A stretch of 6,655 nucleotides of DNA from Verrucomicrobiales bacterium (GCA_028293405.1 JAQGOW010000384.1:1-6655), one strand, 5' to 3'. Numbered from the stretch's first letter, positions 1-4,365 are shown. A program made the numbers and translations. The notes: generated by a model not told the origin, from the letters alone.

Positions 1-24
1 TCAACACTGTCTCCGCCTGTAAAG

Positions 25-74
25 TGTTACCCATGTTCTGAACCACCTGTGTTACCTATGTTCCGAACCTGCAC
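25..74. repeat. Two 25-bp direct repeats, probable insertion-sequence end remnant
   Basis: Two imperfect copies lie head to tail at 25-49 and 50-74. Each begins TGTTACC and continues ATGTTC and GAACC, with only a few differences. Closely spaced internal repeats of the TGTTACCYATGT kind are, in my experience, typical of the ends of some DDE-transposase insertion sequences (IS21- or IS481-like), where they serve as transposase binding sites. No transposase lies in the window, so this would be either the right end of an element lying to the left or an orphan remnant. The family assignment is inference. Confidence 0.4.
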
Positions 75-157
75 CATTGATGCCGAGGACTCGCGCCGGC
101 CACCGCCAGAATGGGCTTTTCGTTTGAAAAAACCGGAGTTTTCCTTACCCTTGCGTT

Positions 158-361
158 ATGAGCACAGTGCAGGAAATTGAAACTGCCATTCAACAGCTCA
201 ACCCACAGGACATCGAAGTCGTGGCGGACTGGCTGCAGGAATATCGCGAGGAATTGTTTGATCGCCAGATCGAAGCCGACGCCAAGGCGGGCAAGCTCGA
301 TCAATTGATGGAAGAAGCGGCGCAGGACTATCGGGCCGGTCGCTGTAAGCCGCTTCCATGA
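158..361 (+). CDS. Antitoxin of a RelE/ParE-type toxin-antitoxin module
   Basis: This 67-aa acidic protein starts MSTVQEIETAIQQL and carries the helical segment DWLQEYREELFDRQIEAD, followed by AKAGKLDQLMEEAAQDYRAG. It matches the general form I know for short antitoxins paired with RelE/ParE-fold toxins: an N-terminal EIE.AI..L motif, then W..E...E..DRQ..AD...GKLD.L and a basic RAG tail. In an intact module it would bind and neutralise the toxin and probably repress its own promoter. It overlaps the toxin start by four bases (ATGA at 358-361), the usual sign of translational coupling. The start at 158 has only a weak, distant GGAG upstream. A loose dyad, GAAAA/TTTTC at 126-143, could be an operator but is too short to call. 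The gene appears intact although its partner is broken. Confidence 0.75.
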   Translation: MSTVQEIETAIQQLNPQDIEVVADWLQEYREELFDRQIEADAKAGKLDQLMEEAAQDYRAGRCKPLP

Positions 362-906
362 ACAGCCACACCACGCCACGATTCTGGCGGCACTACAACA
401 ACCTCTCTCCGGAAATCCGCCAGCTCGCCAGTAAAAATTTTTAACTGTTCCAAGTCAATCCGCGGCGTCAGAAGGAGGCAAACGTACCTCGTTTGTGTGG
501 TAGAAAAAAAATTGCCCTGGCTAGCCTGAGATTGGGTTGATACAACTTGGGCGTTTGTTCCTCCGAACCACCACAACGTGGTCAACGACCAGACTGGATC
601 AGCATCGTGGTCGCGATACATTCTACAATAGTGCACCAATAGAAACTTCCCGATTGCCCACTTGTACCTTACGACCACATCGTTTCGCTGCGCATAAAGG
701 AGTGCGGGCTTCTTTCCATATCCACCCGGAATTTTTATATCAGAGGCCACAAAGCCCCAACCATTTGTTGAGGCGCGGCAGTAGTATTTAAATAGTCCGG
801 CGGCAACTTCGGCGTCGGCAACTGAAGCGGGCGATAGGATAAATCCAACTGTCGAAACAATCGCGAAGATTAGAATCGATACCCAAAGCTTTTTCTTCCA
901 CTTCAT
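328..906 (-). CDS. Hypothetical secreted protein D with an altered C terminus
   Basis: The 192-aa reading frame begins MKWKKKLWVSILIFAIVSTV, a basic n-region followed by a hydrophobic core. A plausible signal-peptidase site lies after residue 32 (SVADA/EVAAG), so the product is probably exported. The mature part contains Cys43 and Cys93 and many aromatic residues. I do not recognise a family. From about residue 147 onward the frame runs antisense through the toxin and antitoxin genes, so the last 46 residues are unlikely to be native. The true 3' end was probably lost at the junction near 466-475. It is the last gene of the minus-strand array. It starts 14 nt after the stop of a 40-aa mini-ORF carried by the 155-bp repeat and has no evident Shine-Dalgarno. 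It occupies the same position relative to the gene-A tail as genes B and C. Confidence 0.5.
   Translation of the reverse strand: MKWKKKLWVSILIFAIVSTVGFILSPASVADAEVAAGLFKYYCRASTNGWGFVASDIKIPGGYGKKPALLYAQRNDVVVRYKWAIGKFLLVHYCRMYRDHDADPVWSLTTLWWFGGTNAQVVSTQSQASQGNFFSTTQTRYVCLLLTPRIDLEQLKIFTGELADFRREVVVVPPESWRGVAVHGSGLQRPAR
358..475 (+). pseudogene. RelE/ParE-type toxin, truncated 5' remnant with an internal stop
   Basis: The frame opens at the ATG overlapping the antitoxin stop and reads MNSHTTPRFWRHYNNLSPEI then RQLASKNF before a TAA stop at 442-444, giving 28 aa. After the stop the same frame resumes as LFQVNPR. This fits the N-terminal pattern of the toxins normally paired with this antitoxin, in which a helix K.F.LF..NPR precedes the beta-sheet carrying the active site. 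The TAA is therefore best read as a nonsense mutation, for example of a CAA or GAA codon. Homology appears to end at about 466-475, where the sequence becomes the 3' part of a convergent gene. Normal length would be roughly 80-110 aa, so the catalytic part is missing. It should not be toxic, although the 28-aa peptide could still be translated. Confidence 0.65.
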
Positions 907-920
907 GATGGTTCATCAGT

Positions 921-1043
921 TCATTTCCCCGCCTCGTTTGGCGTCGCCACAGTCGGCACATAGGCGACTCGATTCGGCTGCGTCGGCGCGTAGGCGTTGC
1001 GTTGGGAAATGGTGGTGGTCATTTTGTAAGAAAGTGAGGTCAT
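921..1043 (-). CDS. 40-aa mini-ORF: gene-A tail carried by repeat copy 1
   Basis: An ATG at 1043 opens a frame of 40 codons ending in TGA at 921-923. A second in-frame ATG lies at 1022. The middle of the peptide, QRNAYAPTQPNRVAYVP, is nearly identical to the C terminus of gene A (QRNAYAPTQPNRVVYVP), but the final residues, TVATPNEAGK, differ. It lies 14 nt upstream of gene D. I read it as an orphan copy of the gene-A tail that lost its N-terminal domain. Conservation of the frame through the whole copied part could mean selection or simply recent duplication. Whether it is translated is unknown, since no good ribosome binding site precedes it. Confidence 0.35.
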   Translation of the reverse strand: MTSLSYKMTTTISQRNAYAPTQPNRVAYVPTVATPNEAGK

Positions 1044-1108
1044 TTTACGACAAAATGGGTCAATAAAATCGTTTTATGAGGAGGGAAGATTGATGGAAGT
1101 GGCTGGAA
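954..1108. repeat. 155-bp dispersed repeat, copy 1
   Basis: This segment aligns without gaps to 1471-1625 at 147 of 155 positions by hand count, exactly 517 bp apart. Its left 57 bp also match the 3' end of gene A (2032-2088). The remaining ~95 bp are AT-rich and shared only by the two full copies. They contain two small perfect palindromes, CATTTTACGACAAAATG at 1041-1057 and ATAAAATCGTTTTAT at 1063-1077. On the plus strand, GAGGAGGG is followed 8-9 nt later by an ATG at 1093. Read on the minus strand, the repeat ends exactly at the proline codon of the YVP motif, after which the sequence differs in every copy. Confidence 0.9.
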
Positions 1109-1123
1109 AGAGCATCTTAAGAC

Positions 1124-1420
1124 TTATCTCCCGACAATCTCCCCAAACTTGTCATCTACGTTAAATATGACCTCACAGTCACAATAACCGCCGTACTCAT
1201 GCAACCACGGAATAATGCGATCAACATCAAGCTGCCGTTGCTTTAGAAACTCTATCGTCTCCCGCAAAGTATGGTCGCACGGTGGAGCGCCTTCGCGATC
1301 AAGAAAATCAAAGAGCGCGCGCAAATCAGCCTGTGGCATTGGAATCGACGCAACGAGTTTCTCACGCTGTTGCTCCTTCCAAGCTTTCTTTAATGCATCT
1401 TTATCGGGGTCTTTGCTCAT
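1124..1420 (-). CDS. DUF2695-family protein C
   Basis: This is a 98-aa soluble protein. The N-terminal ~25 residues are charged (MSKDPDKDALKKAWKEQQRE). The rest matches what I know of the DUF2695 family: LRALFDFLD at 33-41, CDHTLRETIEFLKQR at 48-62, and WLHEYGGYCDCEVIFNV at 72-88. The Cys48-His50 and Cys80-Cys82 positions are a family hallmark and could bind metal, which is inference. The function of DUF2695 is not established. The start is the ATG at 1420, which overlaps the stop of the degenerate gene-A-tail frame upstream (ATGA), suggesting ancestral translational coupling. The gene sits between the two full copies of the 155-bp repeat, with its stop 15 nt from copy 1, so it is effectively a cassette. 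Its position after a secreted-protein tail would be compatible with an immunity or accessory role, but nothing proves that. Confidence 0.8.
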   Translation of the reverse strand: MSKDPDKDALKKAWKEQQREKLVASIPMPQADLRALFDFLDREGAPPCDHTLRETIEFLKQRQLDVDRIIPWLHEYGGYCDCEVIFNVDDKFGEIVGR

Positions 1421-1423
1421 AGA

Positions 1424-1560
1424 TTGTTAATGTTCTTCGTTTCATTTACCCGGTGCGGTCGTCGCGCTCGCGGCACATAGACCACGCGATTCGGCTGCGT
1501 CGGCGCCTAGGCGTTGCGTTGGGGAATGGTGGCGGTCATTTTGTAACAAAGTGAGGTCAT
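1424..1560 (-). pseudogene. Gene-A tail remnant in repeat copy 2, stopped by TAG
   Basis: This is the counterpart of the 40-aa mini-ORF at 921-1043. The frame opens at the ATG at 1560 and reads MTSLCYKMTATIPQRNA. It then meets TAG at 1507-1509, where copy 1 and gene A have TAC (tyrosine). Beyond the stop the frame continues APTQPNRVVYVP and then diverges, running up to the start of the DUF2695 gene. A single base change therefore distinguishes it from an open frame, and the copy is decaying. Confidence 0.5.
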
Positions 1561-1625
1561 TTTACGACAAAATGGGTCAATAAAATCGTTTTATAAGGAG
1601 GGAAGATTGATGGAAGTGGCTGGAA
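1471..1625. repeat. 155-bp dispersed repeat, copy 2
   Basis: Gap-free partner of 954-1108 with eight base differences, three of them clustered at 1481-1486 in the codons just before the variable boundary. It carries the same two palindromes (1558-1574 and 1580-1594) and the same plus-strand AAGGAGGG-to-ATG arrangement (ATG at 1610), although that plus frame closes after six codons. Its right end lies one base from the stop codon of membrane protein gene B, so the repeat occupies nearly the whole gap between genes B and C. Confidence 0.9.
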
Positions 1626-1626
1626 T

Positions 1627-1989
1627 TTAGCCAGTAATGGCGAGTTCCCGTCTCTGGCGCTGGAAACTGCGATAAAGTGCCCAGAGTACCACAAACCACA
1701 GCGCCGAGATTGTTACCGGCTGAGTTATGAGGCGGTCCAAGTTCTCGGAAACAGGTTTAGGGATTACAAATTTTCCAACTACTATCGCGGCCACCAGTAA
1801 TATTAAAACGCCGACTGCAGGCAATAGATCCTTGTTTGGAAACGGGCGAGTAAGCTCATTCCGAGGTATGATTACTAACATCGCTATTGTGAAAAAAATC
1901 CCTCCATTGAGCAGGTGGAACAGCCAGAACAAACAACCTAATGTTACAAGCGCTACGGCAACGACATGTCTCGCTAGTATATTTTTCAT
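1627..1989 (-). CDS. Small multi-pass membrane protein B, unknown function
   Basis: This 120-aa, strongly hydrophobic protein begins MKNILARHVVAVALVTLGCL. Membrane segments are apparent at about residues 6-27, 29-42, 54-76 and 88-109, and the C-terminal tail is basic (RSFQRQRRELAITG). It would sit in the inner membrane. I recognise no family. The start at 1989 lies 24 nt downstream of the gene A stop, so the two were probably cotranscribed when A was intact. In the array its position equals that of the DUF2695 gene and of gene D: each is the variable gene directly after a gene-A tail. There is no obvious Shine-Dalgarno sequence. Confidence 0.65.
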   Translation of the reverse strand: MKNILARHVVAVALVTLGCLFWLFHLLNGGIFFTIAMLVIIPRNELTRPFPNKDLLPAVGVLILLVAAIVVGKFVIPKPVSENLDRLITQPVTISALWFVVLWALYRSFQRQRRELAITG

Positions 1990-2031
1990 GGCGTGACTGT
2001 TCTTTTTGTTACTCTAAGGGTGCACCGCAGC

Positions 2032-2088
2032 CGGCACATAAACAACTCGATTCGGCTGCGTCGGCGCGTAGGCGTTGCGTTGGGGAAT
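2032..2088. repeat. Partial third copy of the repeat, inside the gene A 3' end
   Basis: These 57 bp, from the YVP codons to IPQRN on the minus strand, match the left part of both 155-bp repeats with only a few differences. To the right the sequence continues as gene A coding DNA instead of the AT-rich 95 bp. This is therefore the likely parent from which the gene-A part of the repeat was copied. Confidence 0.85.
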
Positions 2089-2364
2089 TTTGGCGCGATC
2101 GAACGGTTTGTAATCTTTGATCGCTCCGACTCGCGCGATGCGCATGGATTTGCGGATGATTCCTTTGCCGCCGACGTCCTGCACCATTTTTTCGCGCGCA
2201 TAAGTATTTTGCCAACGCCGCGTCCACTTGCGAGAACCCGCGTTCATCCACCGGATATGGTTTGGGCGTGTAAAGGAATCGGCGGCTTTCCGGTTTGGAC
2301 GGATCGAGGTTTGCCGGTGGCGTGACGGTTTGGCCGAAGGTCGAAGCGCTCACCAAAGCGATGG

Positions 2365-2454
2365 TTGCAAAAAGGCAAACGGTACGGAGTCCCGCCTTTA
2401 GGCGGTCTGGCAGAAACCGCCTAAACGCAGAACTCCATACGATTGCAAAAAGGC
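2365..2454. mobile_element. REP/MITE-like palindromic element flanked by 12-bp direct repeats
   Basis: TTGCAAAAAGGC occurs at 2365-2376 and again at 2443-2454. The 66 bp between them contain a 25-bp imperfect inverted repeat: left arm 2382-2406, right arm 2416-2440, 21 of 25 positions pairing, GCC(T)TTAGGCGGT-type core, 9-nt loop. The total addition of 78 bp is a multiple of three. The element therefore adds 26 codons to gene A, in the middle of its signal peptide, without breaking the frame. Small non-autonomous palindromic elements of this kind are usually mobilised by a transposase acting elsewhere (for example a RAYT for REP elements). Which system applies here cannot be told. Confidence 0.65.
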
Positions 2455-2519
2455 GAAGAGAAGACGTGGTCAAAGCTCCGCCAGCGTAACAAACCGGTTG
2501 GGAGATTCAATGTCGGGCG

Positions 2520-2840
2520 TCAACAGACGTAAACTGCTCTGCCTGCGACATACTCGTCAAAAATTCTTTGGTAACGCTCAACAAGTTCATGACCATGCCT
2601 ACGTCCGAGACGCTCGATATCCTGCCAGAAACGTTCCTCGTCAAAACGTTCGAAATCCTGGACAGAGAACAGGGCCAGATTGTGAAAGCAGTCCGCCAGT
2701 GCTTTGTGCTGCCTTAACTCCGAAGCCATACGCCGCCAACTCACCGGGTTCCACCAAACGACATCGATGCGGCCCGAGCGAAGATGAAGGAATGATACGT
2801 AGAGCAAGTGCCTGTATGCTTTTTGGCGTTCAGAGTTCAT
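2520..2840 (-). CDS. Hypothetical protein E, 106 aa
   Basis: The ATG at 2840 was chosen because MNSERQKAYRHLLYVSFLHL looks like a natural N terminus. The frame stays open for 26 more codons upstream (to 2918) but that extension lacks gene character. The protein is rich in aromatic and charged residues, with WWNPVSWRRMASELR at 29-43, LADCFHNLALFSVQDFERFD at 48-67, and EERFWQDIERLGRR at 68-81. It has no signal peptide or clear membrane span and looks helical and soluble. I have an impression of similar unnamed small proteins in Verrucomicrobiota but no known function. It is the first gene of the minus-strand series and lies 46 nt upstream of gene A, so it may share its transcript. Confidence 0.6.
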   Translation of the reverse strand: MNSERQKAYRHLLYVSFLHLRSGRIDVVWWNPVSWRRMASELRQHKALADCFHNLALFSVQDFERFDEERFWQDIERLGRRHGHELVERYQRIFDEYVAGRAVYVC

Positions 2841-2973
2841 ACGTTTCGCGAACAACGGTTTGTTTATCACCAACCCGCTGTTCGTCGCAATGCAATCACG
2901 GGACCATCTTGGTGGCACCGAGTTACCGACTCACGCGTTCTCATCTTCCTCCGTTTCCTCCTGTTCAAAAAAA

Positions 2974-3005
2974 TCCGTGTTTAATCCGTGTTCCATCCCT
3001 GGCTA
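2974..3005. repeat. Short 11-bp tandem repeat, about three units
   Basis: Units begin at 2974, 2985 and 2996 (TCCGTGTTTAA, TCCGTGTTCCA, TCCCTGGCTAA). Such TCCGTGT-type intergenic words recur in many bacterial genomes of this kind, to my knowledge without an assigned function. The repeat lies in the 237-bp gap between the divergent genes at 2840 and 3078. I see no gene in that gap. Confidence 0.55.
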
Positions 3006-3038
3006 ACGCAAACCACTGAAAAACGACGAAACCCAAGA

Positions 3039-3053
3039 AAACTTGCCAAGTTT
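3039..3053. promoter_or_regulatory. 15-bp perfect palindrome upstream of the rhodanese gene, possible operator
   Basis: AAACTTGCCAAGTTT has 7-bp arms around one central base and ends 24 nt before the rhodanese start codon. An overlapping perfect 7-bp pair, CGCAAAC at 3007-3013 and GTTTGCG at 3050-3056, could form a larger alternative stem. A weak promoter reading is TTGCCA at 3043-3048 with TAATAG at 3065-3070, spacing 16. The palindrome would then overlap the -35 box, as a repressor site often does. This is inference from position and symmetry only. Confidence 0.3.
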
Positions 3054-3077
3054 GCGTATCAAATTAATAGTTATGCC

Positions 3078-3467
3078 ATGATCAAAAGACTCCTATCCAT
3101 CATTGCAATATTCTCGATCGCGACCGGTGTGTATGCCGCCGAGTTCCCCGATGTTTCGGTGGCCGATGTCAAAGCTGCGGTTGCTTCTAAGAGCGCAATC
3201 TTGCTCGACGTTAACGGCACCGAATCATACCAAAGCGGCCATATTCCTGGCGCTATCGATTACATGGCGAACAAGGAGAAGCTGGCGTCGGTGTTGCCGA
3301 AGGACAAAAACGCGGAGATCATTGCTTACTGCGGAAACTCCCGTTGCCAGGCTTACCACGCTGCGGCTGTCGCAGCCAAAAAGCTCGGCTATACCAACGT
3401 TAAGCACCTGACCGTCGGCATCGCAGGCTGGAAAGACGCCGGCGAAAAGACCGAAGCTGCTAATTAA
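3078..3467 (+). CDS. Secreted rhodanese-like domain protein
   Basis: The 129-aa product starts MIKRLLSIIAIFSIATGVYA, a clear signal peptide with cleavage likely after Ala20 or Ala21, so it should act outside the cytoplasm. A single rhodanese domain follows: the ILLDVNGTESYQSGHIPGAI segment (41-60) is the conserved D-V...Y..GHIPGA motif. IIAYCGNSRCQAYHAAAVA (81-99) holds the active-site loop with the candidate persulfide-forming Cys85 and a second Cys90. GIAGWKDAG (114-122) matches the usual G-x-x-x-W ending. Rhodanese domains carry sulfane sulfur on the loop cysteine; the substrate here is unknown. The C-x4-C loop differs from the classic CxxGxR loop and suggests a subgroup that could also use a disulfide. 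The start at 3078 is preferred to the longer frame from 2988 because only it places the signal peptide at the N terminus. The gene stands alone. Confidence 0.88.
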   Translation: MIKRLLSIIAIFSIATGVYAAEFPDVSVADVKAAVASKSAILLDVNGTESYQSGHIPGAIDYMANKEKLASVLPKDKNAEIIAYCGNSRCQAYHAAAVAAKKLGYTNVKHLTVGIAGWKDAGEKTEAAN

Positions 3468-3481
3468 TTGCCTTTCTGCAC

Positions 3482-3510
3482 GGCTGCCGGTGTAAAAGCC
3501 GGCAGCCTTA
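3482..3510 (+). terminator. Hairpin after the rhodanese gene
   Basis: GGCTGCCGG (3482-3490) pairs perfectly with CCGGCAGCC (3499-3507) across an 8-nt loop, 15 nt after the stop codon. The T-tract is weak (TTAATT), so termination may be inefficient or rho-assisted. The stem could also serve a gene on the other strand. Confidence 0.55.
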
Positions 3511-3805
3511 ATTCGCCATTCCCTGTAGTGTGCCCCCACACGGCGCAAACTGGGTGTCTTGGTGCCTTCGTGGTTCAAGTCCCTCGCCCCGCAACGCACT
3601 CTTCTTCCCTTGTTGACTAATTAGCTACTTCATAATACCATGTCGCCGCTGCTGAATGTGCAGCTGCAGGGTTCGCGTTCAGACCCAATGGATGCAAGCC
3701 CCGCTCGCTCTTTGAAAATACTACGGTTTCTGGAATCCCGGCTGCGATGTCAGGTTCCCGCTTCAGCTAATATGACTAGTTATGACTAAATCGAACCAAA
3801 AATTT

Positions 3806-3854
3806 ATTTCTGGTTTCTGGTTTCTGGTTTCGGATTTCGGATTTCGGATTTCAG
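3806..3854. repeat. Heptamer array, seven units of RTTTCKG
   Basis: Seven consecutive 7-bp units fit the pattern (A/G)TTTC(T/G)G with one end variant: one ATTTCTG, two GTTTCTG, one GTTTCGG, two ATTTCGG and ATTTCAG. The gradual drift of units from one end to the other is typical of slippage or unequal exchange. Heptanucleotide intergenic repeats (STRRs) are best known from cyanobacteria; a role is not established. Confidence 0.85.
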
Positions 3855-3889
3855 ACCTTTTCCGGTCCATTTCTTGACCAAAAACCGAA

Positions 3890-3990
3890 GTGCGACTCCG
3901 GTGCGACTGGGGTGCGACTGGGGTGCGACTATCACCTCCAAAATCGCACCCAGTCGCACCCAGTAATACTCAGTCGCACCCAGTCGCAGT
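3890..3990. repeat. Inverted array of the 8-mer GTGCGACT
   Basis: Four direct copies of GTGCGACT lie at 3890, 3901, 3912 and 3923 with an exact 11-bp period. After a 12-bp spacer, reverse-complement copies (AGTCGCAC and variants) follow at about 3942, 3952, 3972 and 3982, with one degenerate unit at 3962 and a 10-bp period. The two arms can pair in several registers to form a long hairpin or cruciform. I know no named element with this form. Confidence 0.85.
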
Positions 3991-4020
3991 AACTTTTTTC
4001 TCCCTTTTTTCGCGTTCACT

Positions 4021-4046
4021 TTAGCCTTTAGCCCTTAGCCTTTAGC
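4021..4046. repeat. Heptamer array TTAGCCY, three to four units
   Basis: TTAGCCT, TTAGCCC and TTAGCCT follow in tandem, with a partial fourth unit, TTAGCG. A related but broken TAACCT pattern appears at 4170-4187. This is a different word from the arrays at 3806 and 4238, but the period is the same. Confidence 0.7.
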
Positions 4047-4237
4047 GTTTATTTCGCGCTTGCCTTCTTGCGTCGGGGGACTAGTTTAACGCTGCCTGAA
4101 TACCGCGTGTGCGGCTATTCGTAAGTTCCGGTTTTCTGGAATTGAGGCTGAGAAAAGAAAGTTAACGCGTAACCTAACCTTTAACCTCCGTTGCCCAGCA
4201 ACAAGGTCAGGTAGGCAATGGAGCCGGCGCTCCGCGC

Positions 4238-4265
4238 AGAAGTCAGAAGATAGAAGTTCGAAGTT
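4238..4265. repeat. Heptamer array AGAAGNT, four units
   Basis: The units are AGAAGTC, AGAAGAT, AGAAGTT and CGAAGTT, in tandem with a 7-bp period. It is the third heptamer family in the same intergenic region. Confidence 0.65.
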
Positions 4266-4365
4266 CGGGATTTCCCGTTCGATAGCTTCCCTCCTTCCAG
4301 ATTCTGTTCGGAATTTCCCCAAGCTCCCCGCATTAAAGAGAAAGTATTGTAGTCATCGATTGTTG

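Larger units (their letters stand above)
2014..2473 (-). pseudogene. Gene A: small secreted protein, frameshifted and carrying an inserted palindromic element
   Basis: The frame begins at a TTG (2471-2473) as MTTSSLRLFA and continues in frame through an inserted palindromic element to TIALVSASTFGQTVTPP. Removing the 78-bp insertion gives MTTSSLRLFATIALVSASTF, an ordinary signal peptide. The mature part then runs NLDPSKPESRRFLYTPKPYP and VDERGFSQVDAALAKY before a one-base frameshift near 2200-2212. The continuing frame reads YAREKMVQDVGGKGIIRKSM and ends QRNAYAPTQPNRVVYVPAAVHP, with TAG at 2014-2016. Reassembled without the insert it would be roughly 125 aa and exported. I do not recognise the family. 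Its last 57 coding bases are the sequence duplicated in the two 155-bp repeats. The unrepaired frame would instead stop at 2009 with an unrelated tail. The TTG start is inferred and lacks a well-spaced ribosome site. Confidence 0.6.
3515..4365. other. Gene-free, repeat-rich intergenic region
   Basis: I see no convincing gene in these ~850 bases. The contents are a period-8 wordy stretch at about 3552-3576 (TGTCTTGG, TGCCTTCG, TGGTTCAA) and several heptamer arrays and an inverted array annotated separately. There is also a run of T-rich DNA at 3993-4010, and a GC-rich stem GGAGC/GCTCC at 4220-4233. Between them, 3600-3800 and 4050-4160 look unremarkable. Short frames on both strands here are low-complexity translations of the repeats. 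Confidence 0.6.

Noticed and set aside
56..379. 107-aa minus-strand open frame over the antitoxin
   Set aside because: Antisense shadow of the antitoxin, which has a clear family pattern and an overlapping toxin start.
954..1625. Possible CRISPR array, from two long repeats with unique sequence between
   Set aside because: Repeats are 155 bp, the intervening sequence is a complete gene, and no cas genes are present.
1727..1996. 89-aa plus-strand open frame opposite membrane protein gene B
   Set aside because: Antisense to a frame with clear membrane segments and good placement in the gene series; no features of its own.
2498..3019. 173-aa plus-strand open frame
   Set aside because: It overlaps the better-supported minus-strand hypothetical gene and has a Pro/Arg/Ser-rich composition with no domain-like segments.
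3613..3789. TTGACT and TAATAC boxes at 3613-3638 followed by a 49-codon frame from ATG 3640
   Set aside because: Box spacing is only 14 nt, the ATG directly abuts the would-be -10 box, and the peptide has no recognisable features.
3804..4019. 71-aa minus-strand open frame
   Set aside because: It is a translation of the heptamer and GTGCGACT repeats; the C-terminal KSEIRNPKPETRNQK is a direct readout of the 7-bp array.
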